A DNA stretch of 64,000 bases from Aquisphaera insulae (GTDB lineage Bacteria > Planctomycetota > Planctomycetia > Isosphaerales > Isosphaeraceae): NCBI RefSeq assembly GCF_011064615.1, contig NZ_JAALJH010000004.1, forward strand, positions 62,001 to 126,000. The letters run 5' to 3'. Under the pieces are notes generated by a model, which made no database searches, was not told the DNA's origin, and saw only the letters and a list, made by a program, of their open reading frames with translations. Positions 7,801-18,500 of the stretch are shown here, in pieces. The position numbers were made by a program, and so were the translations under genes. Each line of letters opens with the position of its first letter. The stretch's first letter is position 1.

Positions 7801-8146
7801 ACCCCCGTCACGTCCGGTTCCGCGGGAACGAGCACCCCGGAGTAAAGACCGACGCGGGCCGACTGCAACCAGGATGAAGTCGCGAAGGGGTTCAATCGGC
7901 GCCAGGAGGATGGCAAGCCCGGCCTGAGGCAGCACCAGGCCCAGGATCGACGGAAGATCATGGCGCCGCATCGGAAACGCCGGCTTCGGCACTCAGGTCC
8001 CTACTTCGGCAACCCCCTTCAGGTTTCGACGACCACCGCCACTCAGGCGGCCATGGATTCGGTCCGCGTTCTCTCCAATACTGGCGGATTGACGTCGAAC
8101 ACACGATCGACGTGTATCAAGACCACCCGATGGGGAGATTCCGACG
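7801..8146. other. Intergenic region before the SPFH gene
   Basis: No coding sequence is supported in these 346 bases. A TTGACG near 8090 is followed 18 bases later by a weak TGTATC, a possible promoter for the gene at 8147. No terminator-like hairpin was found after the DUF362 stop. Confidence 0.5.
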
Positions 8147-9055
8147 ATGCAACTCGAAGCCGAATGGGACAGCAAGCCGAAGCCGACGATCCAGATGCGA
8201 GAGGTCCTGATCGTACCGAAGTCGGGCGGGACAATGCTGGCTTATGCACTCGGAACGATCGGCGTGGCGTTCCTGCTTTGTGTCATCGCCGCGGCGACCA
8301 ACAGCCCAGGCTGGATCCTGCCCGCGATCCTCCTGGCGGGGGGAGCCGTGGTTGTGCTCACCGGACTCTTCACGGTCGGCCCGAACGACGCGAAGGTGCT
8401 CCAGCTCTTCGGCGACTACCAGGGGACCGTCCGAGAACCCGGCCTGCGCTGGGTCAATCCCCTCTACACGAAGAAGCGAGTCTCGCTCCGGGTGCGGAAC
8501 TTCGAGAGCGAGCGGCTCAAGGTCAATGACCTCTCCGGCAACCCGATCGAGATCGCCGCGGTGGTCGTCTGGCGAGTCGTGGACACGGCGGAGGCGCTCT
8601 TCCACGTCGACGACTTCACGGACTTCGTCCACGTGCAGAGCGAGGCGGCCATCCGCAACCTGGCGCTGAGTTACCCGTACGATCCGCACGTCGAGGGGGA
8701 GATCGCGCTCCGGAGCCACACGGCCGAGGTCGCCGAGCACCTCAAGTCCGAGATCCAGGAGCGGCTCCACCAGGCCGGCGTGGACGTGATCGAGGCGAGG
8801 ATCAGCCACCTGGCCTATGCCCCGGAGATTGCCCATGCGATGCTCCAGCGGCAGCAGGCGACGGCGGTCATCGCCGCCCGCCAGAAGATCGTGGAGGGGG
8901 CCGTGGGGATGGTCGAGATGGCGCTCGACCGGCTCTCGCATCAGAAGATCGTGGAGCTGGACAACGACAAGAAGGCGGCGATGATCGGCAATCTGCTCGT
9001 CGTCCTCTGCTCGGACCGCGGCACGCAGCCCGTGGTCAATGCCGGCAAGGGCTGA
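8147..9055 (+). CDS. SPFH/band 7 (stomatin-like) membrane protein
   Basis: 302 residues. The N-terminus is cytosolic, followed by two hydrophobic segments (about 28-48 and 54-74) and an SPFH domain (about 80-260), starting [20 protein letters not shown] and containing [12 protein letters not shown] and [16 protein letters not shown]. Such proteins oligomerise on the cytoplasmic membrane and scaffold microdomains or proteases. No NfeD or protease gene adjoins it. The ATG at 8147 follows GGGGAG nine bases upstream. Confidence 0.87.
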   Translation: MQLEAEWDSKPKPTIQMREVLIVPKSGGTMLAYALGTIGVAFLLCVIAAATNSPGWILPAILLAGGAVVVLTGLFTVGPNDAKVLQLFGDYQGTVREPGLRWVNPLYTKKRVSLRVRNFESERLKVNDLSGNPIEIAAVVVWRVVDTAEALFHVDDFTDFVHVQSEAAIRNLALSYPYDPHVEGEIALRSHTAEVAEHLKSEIQERLHQAGVDVIEARISHLAYAPEIAHAMLQRQQATAVIAARQKIVEGAVGMVEMALDRLSHQKIVELDNDKKAAMIGNLLVVLCSDRGTQPVVNAGKG

Positions 9056-9081
9056 CGGCCCCGCGGCGAGGCCGGGCGCGA

Positions 9082-12000
9082 TCAGCGCTGGCGAGCCAGG
9101 GGCCTGGGCGTGCCGTCCCCCTCCCGAATTTCATAAGAGCCGTCCGGCTTCAGGTCGCGGAAGCGATCCTCGTGGCCGGACGGCCATTTCACGCGAACCG
9201 AGTCGATCTTCGACGCGGAGCCGAGGCCGAAGTGAAGCCGGCCGTCGCTCGCCGAGGCGTAGCTGCCGCCGCCCATTCGCTGCGAAACCCAGCGCCGGCC
9301 CGCGGCCTCCACCGTGACGCGCGTGCCGACACCGTCGCGGTTGGATTGAACGCCGCGGAGCTTCAGGCAGAGTGAATGAGCATGTGGCAGCCTGGATTCG
9401 TTCTTCAGCAGGACCGGGGATTCGTTCTGGGCCACGACGAGCGCGTCGACGAGGCCGTCGTCGTCGAAGTCGCCGGTGACCAGGCCCCGGCCGACGTGGG
9501 GGACGCGGAACGGAGAGTCGGGAGCGGCGGGTAGCTCCGCAAGGCGGCCCGATGGATCGCCGAGGAAGAGCTGGATCGGCATGGCGTAGGGGAAGAGCGG
9601 GCGGATGTCGCTGACGTAGCCGTTGGCGATCATGAGGTCGAGATGCCCGTCATTGTTCGCGTCCAGGAAGGAGATGCCGAAGCCGAGCCGGAAGCGCGTG
9701 GGGGCGGCCAGCCCCGCGGCGGCGCTACGGTCGGCGAAGAAGCCGTCGCCGAGGTTGGCATACAGAGTCGTCGACTCGTCGTAGAAGTTGGTGACCGCGA
9801 GATCGGGGCGGCCGTCGCCGTCGGCATCTCCGCAGGCGACCCCCATGCCGGCCTGGAAGCCGCCGGCGGCATTGGCGGCGAGCCCGGCGAGGTGGGCTCG
9901 CTCCTCGAACCGGAATCCGCCCAGGTTTCGCCAGAAGAAGTTCGCCGTCGTGTCGTTGGCGACGAAGAGGTCGACGAGGCTGTCGCCGTCGAGATCGGCG
10001 GCCACGACGCCGAGCCCGCGGCCCTCGCGCTCGTCCATCCCGGCCTCGTGCGTGACGTCCACGAACCGCCGGGCGAACTCGTTGCGGAAGACGTGATCCG
10101 GCATGGCGTCGACCTCGCGCGGGTTGCACGTCATGGCGATCGTCCCGGAGGGATCCTTGCAGAGCCTCGGATGGTCGGGATCCCAGGCACCATAGTGGCA
10201 GACGTAGAGATCGAGGTCTCCGTCATTGTCCAGGTCGGCGAAGGCGGCCGAGGTCGGCCAGTCCCGTTCTCCCCCCAGGCCCATCGCCTCGGTCACGTCC
10301 TCGAACGTCCCGTCGCCCCGGTTGCGAAACAGCGCGTACGAGCGCCAGCGGGTGACGAAGAGGTCGGGATGGCCGTCATTGTCGTAGTCGCCCACGGCGA
10401 CGGCGTGGCCGTAGCCCCCCCTGAACGCGGCGATGCGGCTGCGGGTCGTCACGTCCTCGAAGGTGCCGTCGCCGCGATTGCGGAAGAGTCGATCGGCCGA
10501 ACGGCCGCTGGGATCGGCGGGGGGAAACGCGCCTCCCTGGACGAGGAAGAGGTCGAGCCGACCGTCGCCGTCGTAGTCGAACGCCGCGGCCCCGCCGCTC
10601 GACATCTCCGGGAGCTGGTGGATCGGGCTCGTGCCGTTGTCCATGAGGAATCGTTCCAGCCCGGCCTCGCGAGTCCGCTCGACGAACCGGGGCAGGGCGC
10701 CGGGCTCGCCGCGGGATGGCCCGGCGAACAGGACATCTCGCTCATGCGGATCGGCGGGGAGCCCGAGGGCCTGGGCGAGTGTCGCCCCCGAGCGGGCCGG
10801 CGCGGGGTTGCCGACCGGGGGGGCCGGGCTCGCCGGGGTTGCACCCGGCTCCCTCGCGGCGATGATCTCCCGAAAGGCCCGGGCCTCGAAGGGTCGGCCG
10901 AGCTGATCGGCGAGGCCGGCAAGCTCCTCCAGGTGTTCCGCGAGCTTGCTCGACTTGTAGATCGTCAGATATCGGTCCCAGTCGCGGTCATGCGCGTCCT
11001 TCTGCCGGCGATATCGCTCCGCCTCCGCGTGATCCCCGGCCTCGAGTGCGAGCAGGGACAGTCGGACCATGGCGTCCGCGCGGCCGGGTTCCTGCATGAG
11101 CAGGCCCTCGAGGGCGCGTCGCTCCGCACCCGAGTCATGGCGACGTGCGGCGAACCAGGCTTCCAGTGAGTACATCGAGGCGGCGTCGAATGACGAGGCC
11201 GGCAGTCGAGACGCGGCCCGTGCCGCCTCGACCGGCTGTCCGGCCGCGAGGGCCAGGTTGAGCCACGCCTTCCACGCGTCGAGGTTGTCCGCCGGCCGGG
11301 AGAGGAGCGGCTCGAGGGTGGCGCGGGCCTGATCAAAGGCACCGGATCGCACGGAGAGGTTGGCCCGGGCGATGCTCAGCAGGGCCGCGTCACCCTCGAC
11401 CGGGTCGCCCATGCCCGACTCGAGGACGTTCATGTTCAATTCGAGGGGGAACGGCTCCAGGTCCAATCCCAGGTGGGCCTTCAGGATCCCCAGCCGGATC
11501 TCCTCCTTCGCGGCGGGGGGCCCCGAGGCCAGCCGCCAGCGTGCTTCCAGCAACCGCCTGGCCTCGTCGGGACGCCCGAGCTGGTTGAGGAGGATCACGT
11601 GCGTGCGAGACAGCTCATCGCCGTCGGGCCCGTTGATTCCCGCGGCGTCCCTCAGGACCCGTTCCGCGTCGCCGATCCTCCCGAGGCTCAGGGCCGCCCG
11701 CGCCATCGGTCCGGCGGCCCGAGCGAAGTGGGGGGAATTCGCGGGAATCGCGGAGAGGGTCGCGAGCGCCGCCGCGGGGCTCCCCCTGGCCACCTCGCAG
11801 AGGCCGAGCTGGAGACGTACGTCCTCCCGATCGGGCCGTCTTCGAACCAGCTCGGCGAGGCTCTTGTGAGCGAGGCTCAGCCGGCCGGTATCCATCTCCC
11901 CGATGGCGCGGCGGAGCTCGCCATCGAGTCTTCGATCACGCCAGGCCGATGTGCCGACGAATGCGGCGGCGACCAGGATTGTCGCCGCCAGGGCCCAGGC

Positions 12001-12090
12001 CGCGACTCGTCGAACGCCGGCAGCCGGTAGGCCTCGCCGCCGCCGCGCCGGGCTGCGATGATCTGCGGTCGGCACGGCTCCCTCTTCCAC
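9082..12090 (-). CDS. TPR / FG-GAP / ASPIC-UnbV secreted protein (copy A)
   Basis: About 1,002 residues. An Arg-rich start and one membrane segment (about 25-45) are followed by a TPR-like helical region (to about 430). A seven-bladed FG-GAP (VCBS) propeller carries Ca-binding DxDxDGxxD motifs, such as DYDGDGRLD, DYDNDGHPD, DLDNDGDLD and DADGDGRPD. A C-terminal ASPIC/UnbV domain (GVQSNRDGVGTRV, WPSGHEDRF) completes the CRTAC1-like layout. Three cysteines (CHY, LCKD, TCNP) match copy B at 15562. The longest frame starts at 12303 but overlaps the upstream gene; the GTG at 12090 with GGGAG seven bases ahead is preferred, and the GTG at 12075 is an alternative. It is probably an envelope or extracellular adhesion or binding protein; no enzyme activity is apparent. 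Confidence 0.83.
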   Translation of the reverse strand: MEEGAVPTADHRSPARRRRGLPAAGVRRVAAWALAATILVAAAFVGTSAWRDRRLDGELRRAIGEMDTGRLSLAHKSLAELVRRRPDREDVRLQLGLCEVARGSPAAALATLSAIPANSPHFARAAGPMARAALSLGRIGDAERVLRDAAGINGPDGDELSRTHVILLNQLGRPDEARRLLEARWRLASGPPAAKEEIRLGILKAHLGLDLEPFPLELNMNVLESGMGDPVEGDAALLSIARANLSVRSGAFDQARATLEPLLSRPADNLDAWKAWLNLALAAGQPVEAARAASRLPASSFDAASMYSLEAWFAARRHDSGAERRALEGLLMQEPGRADAMVRLSLLALEAGDHAEAERYRRQKDAHDRDWDRYLTIYKSSKLAEHLEELAGLADQLGRPFEARAFREIIAAREPGATPASPAPPVGNPAPARSGATLAQALGLPADPHERDVLFAGPSRGEPGALPRFVERTREAGLERFLMDNGTSPIHQLPEMSSGGAAAFDYDGDGRLDLFLVQGGAFPPADPSGRSADRLFRNRGDGTFEDVTTRSRIAAFRGGYGHAVAVGDYDNDGHPDLFVTRWRSYALFRNRGDGTFEDVTEAMGLGGERDWPTSAAFADLDNDGDLDLYVCHYGAWDPDHPRLCKDPSGTIAMTCNPREVDAMPDHVFRNEFARRFVDVTHEAGMDEREGRGLGVVAADLDGDSLVDLFVANDTTANFFWRNLGGFRFEERAHLAGLAANAAGGFQAGMGVACGDADGDGRPDLAVTNFYDESTTLYANLGDGFFADRSAAAGLAAPTRFRLGFGISFLDANNDGHLDLMIANGYVSDIRPLFPYAMPIQLFLGDPSGRLAELPAAPDSPFRVPHVGRGLVTGDFDDDGLVDALVVAQNESPVLLKNESRLPHAHSLCLKLRGVQSNRDGVGTRVTVEAAGRRWVSQRMGGGSYASASDGRLHFGLGSASKIDSVRVKWPSGHEDRFRDLKPDGSYEIREGDGTPRPLARQR

Positions 12091-12136
12091 GAGACGGCTC
12101 CCTGATCCTGACGGGCATCCCGAACGGATCCGGGGT

Positions 12137-13444
12137 TCATTGGGACGGGCGGGCCGTCTCGCCGAGGAGGCGATAGTGGTTCGCCAGGCCGGACTCTCCA
12201 CGCCGCTCGTGATAGTCGGCCAGCAGCCTGTTGGCCTCCGGGTTGCGGGGCTGGCTCGCGAGGATGTTGCGGAGCCAGCGAATGGCCTGGTCGTCCCGGC
12301 CATGTTCGAGCATCCACGAGGCCAGCTTCAGGCGATGCTCCAGGCGATCCGGCTCGGTCATCATGCGATCCCGGAGCTGGACGACCTCGAGCTGGTCCGC
12401 TCGAAGCTTGTCGACCCGATCCTTGTCGGCCTGGGCTTCCTGCTTCCGGTCGAGCCGGCCGTAGATCAGCATCCGCTGATAGAGCGAGTCGAGGTCGAGC
12501 GGATCCGACTCGATCGCGGCGGTCAGATGCACGAGGGCGGCCGACGTATCGCCGCGGAGGATGTCGAGCGACGCGCGTTGACGGGTGGCGTCATGGCTGG
12601 CGGGCTCGAGCTCGAGTGCCCGGTCGATCAGGGACGACGCGGCGTCCAGCTCGCCGCGCTTGAGCCTCAGCTCGCCGAGCCCGAGCAGCCCGCGAGGGTC
12701 ATCCGGATTCGCGGCGATGTAGATGTCGAATTCCCGGATCGCCTCGTCATCGCGGCGATTCTTGGCGAGGGCCCGCGCGAGCCCGAGCCGGGCCCGATCG
12801 AGGCCGGGGTCGCGGTCGAGGGCCTCGCGGAAGTGCTGCTCCTCGACCTGGGGGTTGTGCTCCTCGAGCCTCGCGTCGATCTCGGTCTGCCAGAGGAACG
12901 GCTTCGGGTCGCGGGGCGAATCGGCGATCCATTTCTGGATGACCTTTCCGGCCATCTCCAGCCGATAGGTCTCGAGATAGACGCGAGCCAGGGCCTCGAG
13001 GAGCGGCGGGTCGGGCTCGGTCGCCTCGTTGAGGAGATTCAGGAGGATCGGCTCCGCTCGGATGAACAGGCCAGCCTGGGTGAAGACCAGGGCACGAAGA
13101 CGATAGAGGGGCCTTGCGTCATGGCCGAGCTGTTCGGCCCGATCCAGACATTGCATGGCCTCCGGGAGGTGACCGAGGGAGAACTCCGCCCGCGCCTTGA
13201 GGAATTGGGCCTCGGCCGAATCCGGACGGCTCCGGATCCAGGCATCCAGGTGGGCGAGGGCATCGACGGGCCGCCCCTGGTCGATCGCGGCACGGGCGGC
13301 CCGCGACTCGCGGGAAAGGGGGGTGTCCCGACGGGCTATTACGATGATTGCGACGACCACGAGCGCGGCGAGGACAAGAGCCGAGATCAGGCGACGGCCC
13401 CGAACCGTCAGCCCTCGTGAAGGGACGGCGGTGGGTTCGGCCAT
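12137..13444 (-). CDS. TPR-repeat membrane-anchored protein
   Basis: 435 residues. One hydrophobic segment (about 18-38) is followed by a run of tetratricopeptide repeats covering most of the protein, for example ARAAIDQGRPVDALAHLDAW, AEAQFLKARAEFSLGHLPEA and LGLGELRLKRGELDAA. TPRs are protein-interaction scaffolds, so the domain probably sits in the periplasm. It precedes the copy A FG-GAP protein by 46 bases in the same direction and likely acts with it. The ATG at 13444 (MAEPTAVPS) is preferred over the frame start at 13570 because the membrane anchor then sits at the N-terminus and GAGGG precedes it. Confidence 0.8.
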   Translation of the reverse strand: MAEPTAVPSRGLTVRGRRLISALVLAALVVVAIIVIARRDTPLSRESRAARAAIDQGRPVDALAHLDAWIRSRPDSAEAQFLKARAEFSLGHLPEAMQCLDRAEQLGHDARPLYRLRALVFTQAGLFIRAEPILLNLLNEATEPDPPLLEALARVYLETYRLEMAGKVIQKWIADSPRDPKPFLWQTEIDARLEEHNPQVEEQHFREALDRDPGLDRARLGLARALAKNRRDDEAIREFDIYIAANPDDPRGLLGLGELRLKRGELDAASSLIDRALELEPASHDATRQRASLDILRGDTSAALVHLTAAIESDPLDLDSLYQRMLIYGRLDRKQEAQADKDRVDKLRADQLEVVQLRDRMMTEPDRLEHRLKLASWMLEHGRDDQAIRWLRNILASQPRNPEANRLLADYHERRGESGLANHYRLLGETARPSQ

Positions 13445-13630
13445 GATCTCAACCCTCGTCCTCGCGATGGAATCCCCGGCGAGGCATTCTACCCGACACC
13501 TGGCTGCTTGATCCAACGAGGGCCGGCTCCGGGGGACGGGGGCGGACGATGAAACTCGACCGATCGTCACAAGGAGCCGGCGCCATCACGACCCGGGAAG
13601 GGGGGAATCCGTCCCGGACCCCGGGGCGGC

Positions 13631-13834
13631 TCAGGACTCCGTCGGTGCCTTGGGCTTGGAGCCGAGGGTCGGCTTGCTCTTACCGGTGCCGTAGTCTTTC
13701 GGCTGCATCTTGGTCGGGACGTAGCCGGTGTTGGCGGGGACGCCTTCATCAATCCCGCTCGATCCGCAACCGGAGAGGGCCAGGCAAAAGCCCAGGAGGG
13801 CGAGGCACGACGGCACGCGCATCAGTTTCTTCAT
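13631..13834 (-). CDS. Small lipoprotein downstream of DUF1559 gene
   Basis: 67 residues. The N-terminus MKKLMRVPSC continues into a hydrophobic helix and a lipobox LALSGC with Cys23 as the lipidation site. The remainder is short and polar, rich in Lys/Pro/Thr (KPTLGSKPKAPTES). Small lipoproteins of this kind often follow DUF1559 genes in Planctomycetota; the function is unknown. The ATG at 13834 has GGAG ten bases upstream. It is 212 bases after the DUF1559 stop, so co-transcription is likely but not certain. Confidence 0.75.
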   Translation of the reverse strand: MKKLMRVPSCLALLGFCLALSGCGSSGIDEGVPANTGYVPTKMQPKDYGTGKSKPTLGSKPKAPTES

Positions 13835-14046
13835 CGTTGAAATTCTCCGCGACCTTGCGACGTTCGAGCAAGGCGAGGGGTTGACGAGCAAGGATGGTCC
13901 GCATCGAGTTCCGCCCCGCGGGATCACCACGGACCTGGCGGCGGGGCGGGGGGACGAATTCGCGGTGATCGTGGACCCGGGCGTGCCGTCGAGTCCGGAC
14001 GCCGGGGCCACGATGAAGGACGGATCAAGACCGCGATGCCCGACGA

Positions 14047-15165
14047 TCAATAGGCGTCGGAGCTAACGACCTCGCCACCGTTTCGGGTGCCGATGGCCCA
14101 CCAGGTCGGCTGGGAGATCGTATCCTTGATGAACTTCACCGAGCCATCGGAGAAGGCCATGTTCACGCCGCCCGGATGGTTGCTCGTCGCGGTGACGATG
14201 CCGGTCACGCCGCCGAATTCACCCTGCTCGCCTCCGGAGTTGAGGAAGCACGTGTACTTGTTCGGCGTGTTGAAGTGATTGTACGCGTTGACGTAGTAGT
14301 GCCACGGATAGGCAAGTGCCCAGGAGAAGCCATTGACCCAGCCGTTCGCGATCCCGGTCGTGGTCGGAGGCTGGCCCTGACACTGCTGCAGGAGCTTCTG
14401 GGCGTAGGCCACGTTGCCGGAATCATGGGTGTTCCAATCGGCCCCCTTGAGGTCGAATGCCGTCCTGAGCGCGAGGCCGCCGCCGGATGAGGCGGTGATG
14501 GCCGGCCCGTTGACGCCGATCAGCTTCTCGCTGAACAGCGCGGTGTTGCTGCTGCCGTCGGTGACGCCCTCAAGCCCGAAGAAGGCGAGGTTGGAGTCCG
14601 CGCCCCACCACTCCTGCGGATTTCGGGTGTAGTTGGAGACGATCGTCCCGCTCCACATGCGAATCGAGCCGGATCCGCCGAAATTGCCCCGATAGCTGAT
14701 CGGGGCCCAGGGGGCGGCGGGCCGGGTCTTGATGCCGTCGGATGGGCAGAGGAATCCGGGGAGGGCGTTGTACGTCACGGTCGTGTTCTGCGGCCCGTCC
14801 GCGGCGATGCTCGAGTTGTAGGCGTTGTAGAGGGTCCCTTGCTCGATGTTCGGCAGCAGGGCGACGGCCCAGCTCGCATTCCAGCCCCACCCGTTGCCGC
14901 CGTTGCTGGGAGGACAGCAACTGGCGCCCCCCGCCGGCCCGAGGAACATCAGGTAGGAGGGGAAGCAGTTGTAGGTGGAGTGGTAGTTGTGGACCGCGAG
15001 ACCGAGCTGCTTCAACTGGTTGGTGCATTGGGCCCTGCGAGCCGCCTCCCGCGCCGACTGCACGGCGGGCAACAGCAGGGCGATCAAGACTGCGATGATG
15101 GCGATCACCACGAGGAGTTCGATCAGGGTGAACCCTCGGGCGATGCGGGCACGTGACCTGAACAT
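14047..15165 (-). CDS. DUF1559 domain protein with prepilin-type N-terminus
   Basis: 372 residues of the large planctomycete-specific DUF1559 family. Residues 1-45 show a type IV prepilin/pseudopilin cleavage signal (ARGFTLIELLVVIAII) followed by a hydrophobic helix and the conserved segment ARRAQCTNQLKQLGLAVHNYH. The C-terminus has the family motif HPGGVNMAFSDGSVKF. Family members are secreted or surface proteins of unknown function. The ATG at 15165 (MFRSRAR) with GGAG ten bases ahead is chosen; the frame continues upstream without signal. The Tad peptidase encoded at 4061 is unlikely to process it because TadV enzymes prefer Flp motifs. Confidence 0.9.
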   Translation of the reverse strand: MFRSRARIARGFTLIELLVVIAIIAVLIALLLPAVQSAREAARRAQCTNQLKQLGLAVHNYHSTYNCFPSYLMFLGPAGGASCCPPSNGGNGWGWNASWAVALLPNIEQGTLYNAYNSSIAADGPQNTTVTYNALPGFLCPSDGIKTRPAAPWAPISYRGNFGGSGSIRMWSGTIVSNYTRNPQEWWGADSNLAFFGLEGVTDGSSNTALFSEKLIGVNGPAITASSGGGLALRTAFDLKGADWNTHDSGNVAYAQKLLQQCQGQPPTTTGIANGWVNGFSWALAYPWHYYVNAYNHFNTPNKYTCFLNSGGEQGEFGGVTGIVTATSNHPGGVNMAFSDGSVKFIKDTISQPTWWAIGTRNGGEVVSSDAY

Positions 15166-15561
15166 CGGCGGGAGACTCCGAAGTGACAGGGAAGCACGAC
15201 GATAAACGTCGAAATGAAGCACGACCCGCCTTGGTGAGGCGGACGCAGCGCGCCGGACGCAGACGACCACTTGGAGGAGATCGATGACCCGATCAATCAT
15301 CTGACAAAGGCAATGATCGCTCCTTATACACCAACGGCGACGGAAAGCAAGAGTTCGGCCCGGGAGTTTTTTCGCAATGCCCGGGTTCATCCCGATTGCA
15401 CGGCAGGGTCACCCGGGGTGAGGTGGTTTGGCGATGCCGCTCGGTCCGGGGACGGGTACTTGTCGGCTGGAATTGCGATCGGTGATGATGACGTCCGAGC
15501 CGGCGATCCCGGGTCCGGATCATAGGTCGAACGATAGAGCCACCTCGTGCGAGGTCCAGGG
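15166..15561. other. Divergent intergenic region, DUF1559 / FG-GAP copy B
   Basis: 396 bases between divergent genes, less GC-rich than its surroundings. It holds a candidate minus-strand promoter (15323-15350). No plus-strand promoter is convincing, and no coding sequence is supported. Confidence 0.5.
15323..15350 (-). promoter_or_regulatory. Candidate promoter of the DUF1559 gene
   Basis: On the minus strand TTGCTT (15350-15345) is followed by 16 bases and TATAAG (15328-15323). The inferred leader is about 150 nt. The -10 match is good and the -35 match is moderate. Confidence 0.42.
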
Positions 15562-18500
15562 ATGCGGCGTGCGAGTTCCTTCTGGGTGGTGGGGATCGTG
15601 CTGCTCGGTGGGATCGTCGCCGCGGCCGCCGTCGTGGGCCTGGCCGCACGACGACGTGGATGGCAGGCCGATCTCGACGCCGCGCGGAAGGCCCTGGCGG
15701 AGGGTCGGCACGCGCTGGCCAGGCAGCGGCTCGCGGACCTGGCCGAGCGCTGGACCCATGATGGGGAGGTCCTCCTGCTCCTGGGCGAATGCGAGCTGGC
15801 ACGGGGACGGCGGGATGACGCCCTGGCCGCGTGGAGCCGGATCCGGAAGGAGAGCCCGTATCATTCCCGCGCGGCCCTCCTCCGGGCGACCCACCTGATC
15901 AACTCCGGGCGCTATGGGCCGGCCGAGCGAGTCCTCATGGAGGCGCTCGAGGGCCCCGTCGCATCCGGCACCTATGAGCTCGAGCGGGCTCTGAGCCGAC
16001 TCTTTCGCTTCGAAGGCCGGTTCGAGGACGTCCGCGAGATCCTCCGCCGGAGCTGGTGCCGGAGCGACGATCCCGCGGCGGTCCTCCGGGAGCTCTGGCT
16101 CCTCGACTTCTCGCCGATGCCCGTGGAATCGTGGGGGCTGGTGCTCGACAAGGCGGACGCCGAGGATGACCGCGTCTGGCTCGGTCGCGGACGGCACGCC
16201 ACGATGACCGGTCGCTTCGAGGAGGCCCGCCGCTGGCTGGAACGCTGCGTGGAGAAGCGGCCCGCCGACGCGGCCGTGCTCCGCGCGGAACTCGACCTGG
16301 CGCTGGCCGCGGACGATCCCACGCGATTCTGGGCCATCGCGGGGCGCATCCCGGCCGACCGGCTGGGGCCGGCGGAGGTCGCGTATCTACGCTGCTGGCT
16401 GCGGCGAGTCGCTCGCGACCGCGTCGGCGAACGGCTCGAGCTCGAGGCCCTGGCCCGCGACTTCCCTGGGAACATCCCGGCCCTGGAGCGGCTGGCCGCC
16501 GTGACGCTGGAATCCGGCCGGCCGGGGGAGGCCGAGAGATTGCATCGCGAGAAGGCGGAGGCCGATAAGGCCAAGGACCGGTTTCGAAAGGTCCTCCTGG
16601 ACGAGAGCCGGCTCCTCGCCCACGCCGGGGAGCTTTCCTCGCTCTCCGCCTCGCTCCACCGCGAGTTCGACGCGGCGGCCTGGTCGTTGCTGGCCCGGGC
16701 CGCGTCGGACGGCACGGGTCCCGAGCCGGCGCGGGTCCGGTTCGACGGCACGACGGCCGTTTCCGAGACGATCCTCTCGTCTGCCCGCGAGATTTCCGCC
16801 CCGACCCGGAAGGCGGCCGCCGGGCCCGTCCCCGATACGGCCATGCTCGCCGATCGCCTCGCGGACCTCCGCCCGGCCGCCGACAGCAAGCCTGGGCCGC
16901 TCGCCGCCGAGCGCGACGGCGACCCCGGGGCGACCGCCTCGACCACGGCCTTCGCGTTCCGCGACGACGCCGAGGCGGCCGGCCTCCGGTTCCTCTTCGA
17001 CAACGGAAAGACCCCCCAGTTCCTCCTCCCGGAGACGATGTCCGGCGGCCTCGGCCTGATCGACTTCGACGGCGACGGCTGGCTGGACGTCTACTGCATC
17101 CAGGGAGGTCCGCTCGACCCCGGCATGGACTCGTCCACAACCGGGCCGGGAGACAAGCTCTTCCGCAACCGGGGCGACGGCACCTTCCAGGACGTGACCG
17201 AGGCGATGGGCCTTCGGACTCTCCTGCGAGGGCGTGGCTACGGCCTGGGGGTCGCGGTCGGCGACTACGACAACGACGGCCGCCCCGACCTCTTCCTGAC
17301 CCGCCTGGCCACCTACGTCCTGCTCCGCAATCGGGACGGACGGACGTTCGAGGACGTCACCGAGATCGCCGGCCTATCTGGTCGCCGCGACAACCCGACG
17401 TCCGCGGCGTTTGCCGACCTGGACAACGACGGCGACCTGGACCTCTATGTCTGCCATTACATGATCTGGGACCCCGCCGATCCGCGCCTCTGCAAGAACG
17501 AGAAGGGTGAGTATTTCTACTGCGATCCCAGCAAGGTCGAGCCGTCCGCGGACCACGCCTTCCGCAATGACCGCGGCCGGTTCGTCGACGTCACCGAAGG
17601 GGCGGGCTTCGTCGATCCGGGGGGCAGGGGGCTCGGCGTCGTGGCCTCCGACGTGAACGCCGACGGCCTGGTGGACCTGTTCGTCTCCAACGACGGCACG
17701 GCGAATTACCTGTTCCTCAACAAGGGCGGATTCCGCTTCGAGGAGTCGGCCCTGATGGCGGGCGTGGCGGGGAACGCCTCCGGCGGCTACCAGGCGGGGA
17801 TGGGCGTCGCCGCGGGCGACCTGGACGGCGACGGCCGCCCCGAGCTGCTGGTGACCAACTTCTACGGCGAGGGGACGAGCCTGTATCGCAACCTGGGGAG
17901 CGACCTCTTCGCCGACGAGAGCGGGGCGTCCGGGCTGGGGATCGAGACGCGCTACCTCCTCGGCTTCGGCATCGGGCTCCTCGATGCCGCCAACCGCGGG
18001 CGGCTCGACGTGATGATCACGAATGGTCACGTGAACGACAATCGTCCTTATTACCCGTATGCCATGCCCGCGAGGCTCTACGAGAATCGCGCCGGGCCGG
18101 GGGGATTCAGGCTGGTCGACGTCTCGGAGCGGGCCGGCGCGCCGTTTGAGGTCAGGCGGGTGGGACGCGGGCTGGCCGTGGGAGACCTGGACAACGACGG
18201 CCGGGTCGATGCGATCCTCCTCCCCCAGAATGAGCCGGTGGCCTACCTGCACAACGTCGGCGCCGCGGGTCACTTCGCGACCTTCCGGCTCGAGGGGAGC
18301 CGGTCGAATCGCGACGCCGTCGGCGCGGGGCTTACGGTGATCGCGGGGGACCTCCGCCGATCGCTCGAGCGGACCGGCGGGGGGAGTTTCCAGTCCGCCT
18401 CGGATGCGAGGCTCCACGTCGGCCTGGGCCGGAGGACGCGGATCGATCGCGTGGAGGTCCGGTGGCCGTCCGGCCGGACCGGACACTGGGAGGGCCTGCC